Origin: Oscillospiraceae bacterium
GTDB lineage: Bacteria > Bacillota > Clostridia > Oscillospirales > Oscillospiraceae
Length of the DNA stretch: 64,000 nucleotides
NCBI GenBank assembly: GCA_017479425.1
Contig: JAFVCD010000025.1
Span: 1 to 64,000, forward strand
Direction of reading: 5' to 3'
The notes under the pieces are model-generated. The model worked only from the letters and a program-made list of their open reading frames with translations. It was not told the DNA's origin and did no database searches. Each line of letters opens with the position of its first letter. Position 1 is the stretch's first letter. Shown piece after piece: positions 40,614 through 50,404 of this stretch. The translations under genes and the position numbers were made by a program.

Positions 40614-41819
40614 ATGGGACTCATTTCTGCAGCACTTACCTCTTTTAACGGCGTAATGTCAGACCAGTGGAAGGAATATTTCTACTGCGAGGCGATTCCT
40701 GAGAACGTCCTCGTCACAAAGGGCGTCAAGCGCACCACCCGCGGAGTGAACCACGGCTCTGACAACGTCATCTCCAACGGCTCCGTCATCGCCGTTGCCG
40801 ACGGACAGTGCATGGTCATTGTTGACCAGGGCAAGGTCGTAGATATCTGCGCCGAGCCGGGTGAATTTGTCTATGACACAAGCTCCGAGCCATCGCTTTT
40901 TGCGGGCAATCTCGGCACGTCCATCGTTGAAACCTTCAAGAATATCGGCAAGCGCTTCACCTTCGGCGGCGAGCCTCCCAAGGATCAGCGCGTGTATTTC
41001 CTCAACCTCAAGGAGCTCATCGGCAATAAGTACGGAACTCCGTCTCCCGTACCCTTCCGCGTAGTGGATCAGCGCGCCGGCATCGATATCGACGTATCCA
41101 TCCGCTGCTTCGGCGAGTACAGCTACCACATCTGCGACCCGATCCTCTTCTACACCAACGTCTGCGGCAACGTCGGCGGAGATTTCACCCGCGACAGACT
41201 TGACAGTCAGCTCAAAACCGAGCTTCTCACAGCCCTTCAGCCCGCGTTCGCCAAGATCAGCGCTCAGGGCATCCGCTATTCCGAGCTGCCCGGCCGCACG
41301 ATGGAGCTTGCCGACGCCCTCAACGACGTCCTCAGCCAGAAGTGGCGCGCTCTTCGCGGCATCGAGATCGTCTCCTTCGGCGTTTCAAGCGTAAACGCTG
41401 ACGAAGAGGACGAGAAGATGCTCAAGCAGCTTCAGAGAAACGCCGCTTTCCGCGATCCGGGACTTGCCGCGGCAAACATTGCCGGCGCTCAGATGAACGC
41501 CATGCAGGACGCGGCAAACAACGCGGGCGGCGCCGCCGTAGGCTTTATGGGCATGAATATGGCTATGGGCGCCGGAGGAGTAAACGTCAACGGCCTTTAT
41601 CAGCAGGCTTCTCAGCAGCCCCAGCAGCAATCTCCTCAGGCAGCCGCTCCCGCCGCTGACGGCTGGACCTGCCCGACCTGCGGCAAAACCGGACTTTCCG
41701 GCAAATTCTGCCCTGAGTGCGGCTCCAAAAAGCCCGAGGAGAGCTTCTGGTTCTGCCCTGAGTGCGGAACTAAGAACACCGGCAAGTTCTGCCCGAACTG
41801 CGGCACCAAGAGACCCTGA
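40614..41819 (+). CDS. SPFH domain protein with C-terminal zinc ribbons (YdjI-like)
   Basis: A 401-residue protein. Residues 1-290 form an SPFH/band-7-like domain of the so-called virion-core type (EYFYCEAIPENVLVTKG, VRVVDQRAGIDIDVSIRCFGEYSY-like segments). A Gly/Ala/Gln-rich linker runs about 300-345. The end has zinc ribbons with CPTCGKTGLSGKFCPECG, then CPECGTKNTGKFCPNCGTKRP. In B. subtilis YdjI of this family recruits PspA to stressed membranes. Here YdjG- and YdjH-like genes follow, but no pspA. AAAGGAG precedes the ATG. Confidence 0.88.
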   Translation: MGLISAALTSFNGVMSDQWKEYFYCEAIPENVLVTKGVKRTTRGVNHGSDNVISNGSVIAVADGQCMVIVDQGKVVDICAEPGEFVYDTSSEPSLFAGNLGTSIVETFKNIGKRFTFGGEPPKDQRVYFLNLKELIGNKYGTPSPVPFRVVDQRAGIDIDVSIRCFGEYSYHICDPILFYTNVCGNVGGDFTRDRLDSQLKTELLTALQPAFAKISAQGIRYSELPGRTMELADALNDVLSQKWRALRGIEIVSFGVSSVNADEEDEKMLKQLQRNAAFRDPGLAAANIAGAQMNAMQDAANNAGGAAVGFMGMNMAMGAGGVNVNGLYQQASQQPQQQSPQAAAPAADGWTCPTCGKTGLSGKFCPECGSKKPEESFWFCPECGTKNTGKFCPNCGTKRP

Positions 41820-41852
41820 AAGGCGAAAAAATCAAAATATTGAGGTGATACC

Positions 41853-42944
41853 GTGGCAACCGAGGTAACTAACTATAAATGCCCGAACTGCACGGGACCA
41901 TTACATTTCGGCGGCATCTCCGACAGACTTGAGTGCGATTTCTGCGGCTCGAGCTTCACCATAGAGTACATAGAGGAGCTCAATAAGGATAAGACGGAGC
42001 AGGCGGCCGAGAACTTCCAGGGCACCGAATTTACCGGCGAGTGGTCAGGAGGCGGCGAAGAGTGGGGCGAGGACGGGGAGCACATCCGCGTCTACCACTG
42101 CCCGAGCTGCTCTGCCGAGCTTATCTGCGACGATACCACCGCCGCGACGAGCTGTCCTTACTGCAATAACCCCACCGTTGTGCCCGGTCAGCTCTCCGGC
42201 GCGCTGAAGCCGGATTACATCATCCCCTTCCGCTTCACGAAGGAGGCGGCTGTCGCCCAGCTCAAGGAGCACTATAAGGGCCGCTGGTTTTTGCCCAAGG
42301 AGTTCTCCGCGCAGAACCACATCGAGGATATAAAGGGCGTTTACGTTCCGTTCTGGCTCTATAACGGAGTAGCCGAGGGCGATGTCGCCTACGTTGCGAC
42401 CCGCAGTCATACACGCCGCGAGGGCGACTATGAGGTGACCACCACCGAGCACTATAATATCCGCCGCTCAGGCTCGCTTGAGTTCAAAAACGTGCCGGTG
42501 GACGCGTCCACCAAGATGCCGGACGATCATATGGACTCCATCGAGCCGTTTGATTACAGCGATATGAAGGACTTTTCGATGGCGTATCTCCCGGGCTTTC
42601 TCGCGGATAAATACGACGTCAGCGAGGAGGCGAGCCGCGAGAGAGCGGAAACGCGCTGTGAGAACACCGTCGAGAGCGCGCTTCGCAATACCGTTCTCGG
42701 CTATGAGAGCGTTATGGAACTCGGCAAGAATCTCAATATCCGCCGCGGAAACGTGAGCTACGCGCTCATGCCCGTGTGGATGCTGACGACGAAGTACAAG
42801 GATAAGAACTACCTCTTTGCCATGAACGGGCAGACCGGCAAGATGGCGGGCGACCTGCCCACCAGCATGGCAAAGCTATGGGGGCTCTTCGCGGCGATCG
42901 GCGTGCCCATCGCGGCGCTCCTGACGTTTCTGTTTCTGAGATAA
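41853..42944 (+). CDS. Zinc-ribbon membrane protein (YdjG-like)
   Basis: A 363-residue protein. It has a zinc ribbon at 9-32 (CPNCTGPLHFGG then CDFCGSSF), a second ribbon at about 79-100 (CPSCSAELICDD then CPYCNNP), a beta-rich middle with RWFLPKEFSAQN, and one C-terminal membrane helix at about 340-360. This is the layout of B. subtilis YdjG, a membrane partner of YdjH/YdjI. Start GTG with TGAGGTGAT upstream. Function beyond membrane-stress association is unknown. Confidence 0.83.
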   Translation: MATEVTNYKCPNCTGPLHFGGISDRLECDFCGSSFTIEYIEELNKDKTEQAAENFQGTEFTGEWSGGGEEWGEDGEHIRVYHCPSCSAELICDDTTAATSCPYCNNPTVVPGQLSGALKPDYIIPFRFTKEAAVAQLKEHYKGRWFLPKEFSAQNHIEDIKGVYVPFWLYNGVAEGDVAYVATRSHTRREGDYEVTTTEHYNIRRSGSLEFKNVPVDASTKMPDDHMDSIEPFDYSDMKDFSMAYLPGFLADKYDVSEEASRERAETRCENTVESALRNTVLGYESVMELGKNLNIRRGNVSYALMPVWMLTTKYKDKNYLFAMNGQTGKMAGDLPTSMAKLWGLFAAIGVPIAALLTFLFLR

Positions 42945-42956
42945 GGGGGCGAGAAT

Positions 42957-43814
42957 ATGAAGAAAAGATTATTTGCGCTCGCGCTTGCGCTTCTTATGCT
43001 CGCCGCTCTCGCCATTCCCGCGCTTGCCGACAGCACCGACGGCATGATGGTCTATATCATCGACGAGGCCGATATTCTCACCTATAACGAGTGGCAATCG
43101 CTCGAGGAGAAGGCTGAAAAGCTCTACGCCGAATACGGTATTCCCGCGTACATCGTCATCGTTGACGATTACAGCGATTACGGCTCCGGCGGAATCTGGA
43201 GCGTAGCCGATGCAATCTGGGATGCAAACGAGCTCGGCATTTCCGGCGATTACGAGAGAGCCGACGGCTTTATGCTCCTTATGAGTATGTCCGAGCGCGA
43301 CTTTGACAACGGCTCCTACGGCAAGGGACAGGAGATCCTTACCGATTACGGAAAGCTCATAATCGAGGACGATTTTCTCGGCTATTTCAGAAACGACAAC
43401 TGGTACGCGGGCTTCGACGCGTATCTGAGCGGCATCGAGTACTGCATTACTCAGTATAACTCCGGCACCCCCGTTGACGGCGACATCGGAGAATACGGCT
43501 ACAACGAGAACGGCGAGTACGTCGGCAAGAGGGAAAAGGGCTTCACGCTCGGCGAGATTATCATCACAGCCCTCGCGTCGCTCGGAATACCGGGGATCGT
43601 AGTCGGAATCGGGCAGTCCAAGATGAAAAACGTGCATAAAAAATTCGAGGCCATGGACTATATCGTGCCGAATTCGATGCGCCTTACAAGGCAGCAGGAT
43701 ATTTTCACGCACGTCACGCAGTCCCGCCGCAGGATAGAGAGGGAATCCTCCTCCGGCGGAGGCGGCTCGTTCCACTCCGGCGGCGGCTCAAGCCACCACT
43801 CAGGAAAGTTTTAA
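42957..43814 (+). CDS. TPM domain membrane protein (YdjH-like)
   Basis: A 285-residue protein with a signal peptide (1-22, ending ALA), an extracytoplasmic TPM domain at about 25-170 (VYIIDEADILTYNEWQSLEEKAEKL), one membrane helix at about 198-218, and a cytosolic tail ending in a Gly/Ser/His-rich stretch (GGGGSFHSGGGSSHHSG). Matches YdjH of the ydjFGHI group. It starts 12 bp after the YdjG-like gene with AAGGGGGCGAG, and ends the trio before a terminator. Confidence 0.87.
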   Translation: MKKRLFALALALLMLAALAIPALADSTDGMMVYIIDEADILTYNEWQSLEEKAEKLYAEYGIPAYIVIVDDYSDYGSGGIWSVADAIWDANELGISGDYERADGFMLLMSMSERDFDNGSYGKGQEILTDYGKLIIEDDFLGYFRNDNWYAGFDAYLSGIEYCITQYNSGTPVDGDIGEYGYNENGEYVGKREKGFTLGEIIITALASLGIPGIVVGIGQSKMKNVHKKFEAMDYIVPNSMRLTRQQDIFTHVTQSRRRIERESSSGGGGSFHSGGGSSHHSGKF

Positions 43815-43820
43815 TTAGTA

Positions 43821-43855
43821 AAAAAGCGCAGGGGTTTTCGCCCTGCGCTTTAATT
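43821..43855. terminator. Bidirectional terminator between the YdjH-like gene and galK
   Basis: AAAGCGCAGGG and CCCTGCGCTTT around a 7-base loop; A and T runs flank the stem for both directions. Confidence 0.92.
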
Positions 43856-43873
43856 ATTCAGTACATATTTAGT

Positions 43874-45049
43874 TTACTCTGCCATCACGCCGCCGTTCGG
43901 ATCGATGGAGAGAACGTGGCAGGCGCCCTCTCCGAGGGTCGCCTCAATGGCGGTCTTGAAGGACACGAGCATATCCTTCGGCACGAACGCCTGAAGAGTT
44001 CCGGCAAAGCCGCCTCCGTGGACTCTTACCGCGCCCTTTCCGCCGAGGAGCTTCTGCGTGAGCGCGAGGGCGAGCGCCATATCCTGATGCGCTGTCGCAC
44101 CGGTGGGAACTACATTCTGGAGATAGAGCCAGCTCGAGCGGCCGGATTCGTTTGAAAGCGCGAGAAAGCGCTCAAAATCGTCTGACTTCAGCGCCGCGAC
44201 CTGCTCTTGTACGCGTCTGTTATCGTCAAAGAAGTGCATAGCGCGCAAAACGGCCCTGTCGCCGGCGGCGGCGCGAACCTCCTTGATGCGGGCGTAGAAC
44301 TCGTTCTCGTCAACGTCGCGCAGAACTTCCTTTCCGAAGAACGCGGCGACAGCCTTCATCTCGTCGGGGATAGCGGCATACTCGTGCGTGAGGGCGGCGT
44401 GGTCGGCGCCGGAGTCGATTATGCACAGCGCGTAGCCGCAGGAGGCAAAGTCAAAGTCGATGCGCTCGACAACGGGCTTTGCGGGGTCGAGAAAGTCTAT
44501 GCCGATGATCGCGCCGACGGAGGACGCGGTCTGATCCATAAGCCCGCAGGGCTTGCCGAAGTAGACGTTCTCGGCATACTGACCGATCTGCGCGATCTCA
44601 ACAGCGGAGAGTGTGTTTTTGAAAAAGAGATGGTTTATAATGGTGCCGATCAGCACCTCAAAGGCCGCGGAGGAGGAGAGACCTGAGCCGGGCAGGACAT
44701 TCGACACGCAGTAAGCGTCGAAGCCGCGGAGAATGCAGCCGCGCTGCTGAAATGCCGCCGCAACGCCGCGGATAAGAGCCTTCGTCGTGCCGAATTCGGC
44801 GGTATCGACAAAGAGATCATCGAGCGAGACCTCACAGAGGGGATAGCCCTCGCTCAGAACGCGGATGCAGTTTTCGCCGTTCAGGGCAACTGCGGCGTCG
44901 GTGCGGAGATCGACGGCGGCGGCAAGAACCCTGCCGCGCTGGTGATCGGTGTGGTTGCCGCCCAGCTCCGTGCGGCCGGGAGCGGAGAAAATATGCTCAT
45001 AGGGGCGGGAAAAGGTATCCTGAAATGCCTGCTTGAGATGTTCGTACAT
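43874..45049 (-). CDS. galK: Galactokinase
   Basis: A 391-residue GHMP kinase that phosphorylates galactose at C1. The signature is SAPGRTELGGNHTDHQRGRVLA near 22-43, where most enzymes have GRxNLIGEHTDY; this variant recurs in Clostridia. The ATP loop LPGSGLSSSAAFEVLIG is near 119-135 and the third motif VRVHGGGFAGTLQAFV near 345-360. Its own promoter is at 45080-45108. No galT or galE is adjacent, so another sugar substrate cannot be excluded. Confidence 0.9.
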   Translation of the reverse strand: MYEHLKQAFQDTFSRPYEHIFSAPGRTELGGNHTDHQRGRVLAAAVDLRTDAAVALNGENCIRVLSEGYPLCEVSLDDLFVDTAEFGTTKALIRGVAAAFQQRGCILRGFDAYCVSNVLPGSGLSSSAAFEVLIGTIINHLFFKNTLSAVEIAQIGQYAENVYFGKPCGLMDQTASSVGAIIGIDFLDPAKPVVERIDFDFASCGYALCIIDSGADHAALTHEYAAIPDEMKAVAAFFGKEVLRDVDENEFYARIKEVRAAAGDRAVLRAMHFFDDNRRVQEQVAALKSDDFERFLALSNESGRSSWLYLQNVVPTGATAHQDMALALALTQKLLGGKGAVRVHGGGFAGTLQAFVPKDMLVSFKTAIEATLGEGACHVLSIDPNGGVMAE

Positions 45050-45079
45050 GGCAAAGCCTCCAATTATTTTTCCTGTAAA

Positions 45080-45108
45080 ATTATAATAAGAATGATGATC
45101 AAAGTCAA
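45080..45108 (-). promoter_or_regulatory. Promoter of galK
   Basis: On the minus strand TTGACT (45103-45108), 17 bp, TATAAT (45080-45085). The -35 overlaps the stop of the PHP gene upstream. Confidence 0.85.
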
Positions 45109-45980
45109 GAGACCGGCTTTATATATCTTACGTCCTCAAGGAAGCGCGTCATGCCGGCAGGAAAAGTCGTATCCGCGCTCATATTCGTATCGCCGAGGTG
45201 AACGAGCTTGTTCGTGCCGTGGTAATCGCTGCCTGCGGTGACATAGAGCGAGTATTTTTCCGCAAGGGCGAGCGCGCCTCCAATGAGCCGCGGAGAAAAG
45301 CCGGAGTAAAACGCCTCTATGCCTTTAAGACCGAAGCCCGTGAGCCGGCGAAGGCGCGCGTCCATATCGTCGCCGAGGATAAGCTCGCCGCCGCTTCCGA
45401 AAAACGGGTGCGCGAGCACCGGTATTCCGCCGGCTCTCAGTATGCCCTCGATGGCCTCCTCGGGCTTAACGTAGAGGCTTTTGACGTGCAGCTTGTTGAT
45501 GTAATCGCGTATGGCGATGTCCTTCGACTCAGCGTAGCCGAGCTTCGCCATAAGATTGCCGATGTGCGGCTTCCCGGGGTTGTCGAGCGCGAGAAGCGCG
45601 GCTATCTCATCCTCGGGAAACTCAAAGCCGAACTCACTCCTGAGAAAATCGAGCCTGTCGGTGACCTTGCGCATTCTGAGGCTGTGGCCGTAGTCCACAA
45701 GCTCGTGTATCTCCTCGCCGTCCGGATCGTAGCCGTAGCCGAGGATGTGATATTTCCCGAGAGAGTCCCTGCAGGAAAACTCTGCGCCGCAGATAAAGCC
45801 GGGGTCGCCCTCTGTGAGAATATCGCGCAGCATAAGACAGCCTTTTACGGCGTCGTGGTCAGAGAGAGCGAAAAGCTCAATGCCCGCGCTTTTGACGTTG
45901 GCTAAAATCTCTGCCGGGGTGTCGGAGCCGTCCGAGACTGTGGAGTGCATATGAAGATCAAGCTTGCCGGAAAAAGCCAT
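45105..45980 (-). CDS. PHP domain phosphoesterase
   Basis: A 291-residue metal-dependent phosphoesterase of the PHP (COG0613) type. Metal ligands are seen in LDLHMHSTVSDGSDTPAE near 7-24, ALSDHDAVKG near 37-46, CGAEFSCRD near 61, VLAHPFFGSGGE near 183-194 and TAGSDYHGTNK near 254-264. Relatives hydrolyse 3',5'-bisphosphonucleosides or trim RNA ends (RNase AM); the exact substrate is uncertain. It has its own promoter and precedes galK. Confidence 0.9.
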   Translation of the reverse strand: MAFSGKLDLHMHSTVSDGSDTPAEILANVKSAGIELFALSDHDAVKGCLMLRDILTEGDPGFICGAEFSCRDSLGKYHILGYGYDPDGEEIHELVDYGHSLRMRKVTDRLDFLRSEFGFEFPEDEIAALLALDNPGKPHIGNLMAKLGYAESKDIAIRDYINKLHVKSLYVKPEEAIEGILRAGGIPVLAHPFFGSGGELILGDDMDARLRRLTGFGLKGIEAFYSGFSPRLIGGALALAEKYSLYVTAGSDYHGTNKLVHLGDTNMSADTTFPAGMTRFLEDVRYIKPVS

Positions 45981-46009
45981 TATCCAACCTCCGAAAAAAT
46001 ATCGAAACT

Positions 46010-46052
46010 ATTGTACCACACGTTTGCATTTTTTCGCAAGAGGTGCTATTCT
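46010..46052. promoter_or_regulatory. Divergent promoters (PHP gene / SLH-HAD gene)
   Basis: Minus strand: TTGCGA (46034-46039), 18 bp, TACAAT (46010-46015). Plus strand: TTTGCA (46023-46028), 18 bp, TATTCT (46047-46052). The two overlap, so the genes may compete for polymerase. Matches are moderate. Confidence 0.5.
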
Positions 46053-46086
46053 ATAAAATACATAAAATCAAAAAGGAGCACGGAAA

Positions 46087-47685
46087 ATGAAAAAATCAGC
46101 AAGAATACTCTGCGTTATCCTCTGCCTCGCAATGCTCATTCCGGCGGCAGCGGCGGACGGCGACGGATATACCGACGTTTCCGACAAGGCGTGGTACGCC
46201 TGGGACGTAAACTATGTCACCGGGCAGGGACTTATGAACGGCGTCGGCGGAAGGAGCTTTGCCCCGGACGGAGCTCTCACCCGCGCGCAGCTTGTGACTA
46301 TTCTCTGGAGAGCTGCGGGCGAGCCGGTAGTGAATTACATCATGCCCTATGACGACGTTTCTCAGGAGGAGTGGTACTCTGAGGCTGTGCGCTGGGCGGC
46401 GGCTGAGAAGATCACCGACCGCGCCTCCGGCGACTTCGAGCCGGACGCTGTCATTGAGCGCGACGAGGCTGCGTATCTCATGTGGAACTGCGCTAAGCGC
46501 GCCGGAGCCGACGTATCCATCGGCGAGAATACCAATATCCTCAGCTACAACGACGCCTTTGACATCACACAGGGCTACGCGCCCGCTATCCAGTGGGCGT
46601 GCGGCGCGGGACTTATGAACGGCGACGGCGAGGGCAATCTCATGCCGAACGCCTCGCTCACAAGAGCGCAGGCAGCGGCTCTGCTCGTGAGAATGCTCAC
46701 CGCGCTCAGAACAGGCGATCCGCTCTCACTGTGGACTGATTCCGCCGAGGCGGCGAAGGCGCTGAAAGCGTATATCGAAGCAATCACCGACGAAACGAGC
46801 GCCGATTTCATTCCGGAGGTCGACCGCGTTGCCGTATTCGACCTCGACGGAACGCTCTTCTGTGAAACTGACCCCAACTACTTTGACTACACACTCCTCA
46901 AATACCGCGTTCTCGAGGATCCGGACTACAAGGACAAGGCGTCCGAATTCGAGCGTGAGGTAGCGAATAAGATCAAGACGCAGAACGAGACCGGAGCCTC
47001 CTTCTCCGGCCTGGAGGTTGACCACGGCAAGGCGGTCGCCTCCGCGTTTGCGGGCATGACCGTCGAGGAGTTCAACGCATATATTCAGGAATTCAAGAAG
47101 CAGTCAATGCCGAGCTACACCGGGATGAAGCGTGGCGAGGGCTGGTACAAGCCGATGCTGCAGGTCGTTGACTATCTCAAGGCTAACGGCTTCACTGTCT
47201 ACGTCGTGAGCGGCACAGACCGCCTCATCGTCCGCGGAATTGCAGACCACTCACCGCTCGGACTCCCGAACCGCCAGCTGATCGGCTCGGACGAGACCAT
47301 TGTATCCTCAAATCAGGGCGATACCGAGGGACTTAACTACGTTTTCAAGGATGGCGACGAGCTTATCCTCGGCGGTGACTTCCTCATAAAAAACCTCAAA
47401 ATGAACAAGGTCTCCGTAATCATGCAGGAGATCGGTCAGCAGCCGGTCTTGTCCTTCGGCAACTCCACCGGCGACAGCAGCATGGCGGAGTACGTCACCT
47501 ACGCGAACAAGTACAAATCGCTCGCGTTTATGCTATGCTGCGACGATACGCTCCGCGAGAACGGAAACGAATCAAAGGCTCAGAAGATGAAAAATCTCTG
47601 CGAGGAGTTTGACTGGGTGCCGGTTTCAATGAAGAACGACTGGATGACCATCTACGGCTCCGGCGTAACATATACGGGAAAGTAA
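46087..47685 (+). CDS. S-layer-homology domain protein with HAD phosphatase domain
   Basis: A 532-residue exported protein. A signal peptide spans 1-23. Three SLH-like repeats follow (YTDVSDKAWYAWDVNYVTGQG with FAPDGALTRAQLVTILWR; YDDVSQEEWYSEAVRWAAAE; then a third ending MPNASLTRAQAAALLVRML), which anchor proteins to cell-wall polymers. From about 245 comes a HAD domain with nucleophile motif VFDLDGTLF near 250, motif II VVSGTDR near 375, and FGNSTGDSSMAEY near 457-469. It would be a wall-attached phosphatase, a rare combination. Phosphate scavenging is a guess. Confidence 0.85.
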   Translation: MKKSARILCVILCLAMLIPAAAADGDGYTDVSDKAWYAWDVNYVTGQGLMNGVGGRSFAPDGALTRAQLVTILWRAAGEPVVNYIMPYDDVSQEEWYSEAVRWAAAEKITDRASGDFEPDAVIERDEAAYLMWNCAKRAGADVSIGENTNILSYNDAFDITQGYAPAIQWACGAGLMNGDGEGNLMPNASLTRAQAAALLVRMLTALRTGDPLSLWTDSAEAAKALKAYIEAITDETSADFIPEVDRVAVFDLDGTLFCETDPNYFDYTLLKYRVLEDPDYKDKASEFEREVANKIKTQNETGASFSGLEVDHGKAVASAFAGMTVEEFNAYIQEFKKQSMPSYTGMKRGEGWYKPMLQVVDYLKANGFTVYVVSGTDRLIVRGIADHSPLGLPNRQLIGSDETIVSSNQGDTEGLNYVFKDGDELILGGDFLIKNLKMNKVSVIMQEIGQQPVLSFGNSTGDSSMAEYVTYANKYKSLAFMLCCDDTLRENGNESKAQKMKNLCEEFDWVPVSMKNDWMTIYGSGVTYTGK

Positions 47686-47688
47686 ATG

Positions 47689-47720
47689 AAAAGCGGGAAG
47701 CCCGAGCTTCCCGCTTTCCC
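47689..47720 (+). terminator. Terminator of the SLH-HAD gene
   Basis: AAGCGGGAAG-CCCGAG-CTTCCCGCTT with following T and C residues, just after the stop. Confidence 0.8.
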
Positions 47721-47752
47721 TATAAGTTCACAAAATAATAACAAATCTTCCC

Positions 47753-47781
47753 TTGACATTCTCTGACTTTCGTGGTACATT
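47753..47781 (+). promoter_or_regulatory. Promoter of groESL
   Basis: TTGACA (47753-47758), 17 bp, TACATT (47776-47781), directly followed by CIRCE. Confidence 0.9.
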
Positions 47782-47784
47782 ATG

Positions 47785-47811
47785 TTAGCACTCAGGAAGA
47801 AAGAGTGCTAA
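47785..47811 (+). promoter_or_regulatory. CIRCE operator (HrcA binding site)
   Basis: Perfect TTAGCACTC-N9-GAGTGCTAA, the site where HrcA represses heat-shock genes. It covers the expected transcription start of groES. The hrcA gene is not in the window. Confidence 0.97.
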
Positions 47812-47850
47812 AGAAGTAATAAATTGACATTTATATAGGAGGCAATCAAA

Positions 47851-48135
47851 ATGACACTGAAACCACTGCTGGACAGAGTCGTATTAAAGCGCACCGCCGC
47901 TGAGGAGGTCACGAAATCCGGAATTCTTCTCGCTTCAAGCGCGCAGGAGAAGCCGCAGGTCTACGAGGTCGTAGCAGTCGGCCCCGGCGGCATAGTCGAC
48001 GGCAACGAGATCAAGATGGAGCTCAAGGTCGGCGACCGCGTTATTACCGGCAAATACACCGGCACCGAGGTCAAGGTTGACGGCGAGGAGCTCACTGTTG
48101 TACGTCAGAGCGACATTCTCGCAATCGTAGAGTAA
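47851..48135 (+). CDS. groES: Co-chaperonin GroES
   Basis: A 94-residue GroES that caps the GroEL ring. Seen: LKPLLDRVVLKRTAAEEVTKSGILLASSA (the mobile loop is at about 17-32), then VGPGGIVDG, the GDRVITGKYTGTEVKVDGEEL segment and VRQSDILAIVE end. TAGGAGG precedes the ATG. Heat-inducible through CIRCE. Confidence 0.98.
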   Translation: MTLKPLLDRVVLKRTAAEEVTKSGILLASSAQEKPQVYEVVAVGPGGIVDGNEIKMELKVGDRVITGKYTGTEVKVDGEELTVVRQSDILAIVE

Positions 48136-48138
48136 TAA

Positions 48139-49782
<1,644 letters not shown>

Positions 49783-49794
49783 TTCTTGCTTGTC

Positions 49795-49874
49795 TTTTCC
49801 GCCGCAGCTTCACCTCTGAGCCTTGCAGTACATGAGTACAGCTTCGGCTTATACGGCATCGCTGCGACGAAAAA
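49795..49874. repeat. Short palindromic repeat between groEL and the GlsB-like gene
   Basis: TTTTCCGCCGCAGC (49795-49808) and GCTGCGACGAAAAA (49861-49874) are inverse with two mismatches. A small central hairpin (GTAC-ATGA-GTAC) lies between. Parts resemble the 20135-20460 cluster (TTTTCCGCCGCA, TGCGACAAAAAATAC). No T-run follows, so termination is uncertain. Confidence 0.5.
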
Positions 49875-49909
49875 TACTTCACAAGCTTTAAGTGCAAAGG
49901 AGAATAGAA

Positions 49910-50161
49910 ATGGGCTGGCTTGTAAATCTCATTGTAACACTCGCTGTCGGCGGCGTGTCCGGCTGGCTTGCGGGCAAGATAATGAAAACCGAAAACTCCC
50001 TTGTGATGAACATCATCATAGGTCTTATCGGAGGCGGAGTTGGCGGCATTCTGATGACGTTCATCGGCCTCGGCGCAACGAACATCATCGGCGACATTCT
50101 CATTTCCGTAGTCGGCGCGTGCGTCTGCATCTTCGTCTACAACAAGTTCATAAAGAAATAA
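49910..50161 (+). CDS. GlsB/YeaQ/YmgE family membrane protein
   Basis: An 83-residue protein with three hydrophobic helices, GGVSGWLAGKIMKTENSLVMN near 12-32 and GLIGGGVGGILMTFIGLG near 37-54, the pattern of transglycosylase-associated/GlsB stress proteins. ATG 49910 is taken for its AAGGAG at 49896-49901; an earlier in-frame codon lies before that site. It may be induced by cell stress; no direct role is known. Ends before a nested terminator. Confidence 0.85.
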   Translation: MGWLVNLIVTLAVGGVSGWLAGKIMKTENSLVMNIIIGLIGGGVGGILMTFIGLGATNIIGDILISVVGACVCIFVYNKFIKK

Positions 50162-50173
50162 GGTTTTAATGGG

Positions 50174-50323
50174 TGCGCCCAAAATACCCCTACCGTGTCA
50201 TTGCGAGGCTCCGATAGGAGCCGTGGCAATCCGTTTCTCTTGTATTAAGAGTGTTACGGATTCCCACGCCAGTGTGAGCACTGGCTCGGAATGACAGGTT
50301 TCGGTTTTTTGGGCGCTTTTTTT
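50174..50323 (+). terminator. Terminator whose loop holds a palindromic element
   Basis: GCGCCCAAAA (50175-50184) pairs with TTTTGGGCGC (50307-50316), followed by a T7 run. The 122-bp loop contains the palindromic element 50196-50296. It lies after the GlsB-like gene. Confidence 0.7.
50196..50296. mobile_element. Palindromic repeat element (REP/MITE-like)
   Basis: TGTCATTGCGAG (50196-50207) and CTCGGAATGACA (50285-50296) are inverted with one mismatch. Inside are GGCTCC-GATA-GGAGCC, GCAATCCGT / ACGGATTCC, and CCAGTG-TGAG-CACTGG hairpins. Sequences with these ends occur as dispersed repeats in many bacteria. No coding content. Confidence 0.75.
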
Positions 50324-50335
50324 GCATCTATCCCC

Positions 50336-50392
50336 TTGACAAAAGAGAAGAATAGGAATATATTGAATATATGAACAAATGCTCATATATTC
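50336..50392 (+). promoter_or_regulatory. Promoter and ArsR/SmtB-type operator
   Basis: TTGACA (50336-50341), 17 bp, TATATT (50359-50364). A 28-bp dyad follows at once (50365-50392): GAATATATGA-N8-TCATATATTC, the 12-2-12-like form bound by metal-sensing ArsR/SmtB repressors. It covers the transcription start and ends at the ribosome binding site. Confidence 0.88.
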
Positions 50393-50404
50393 GGAGGTGA
50401 GAGA

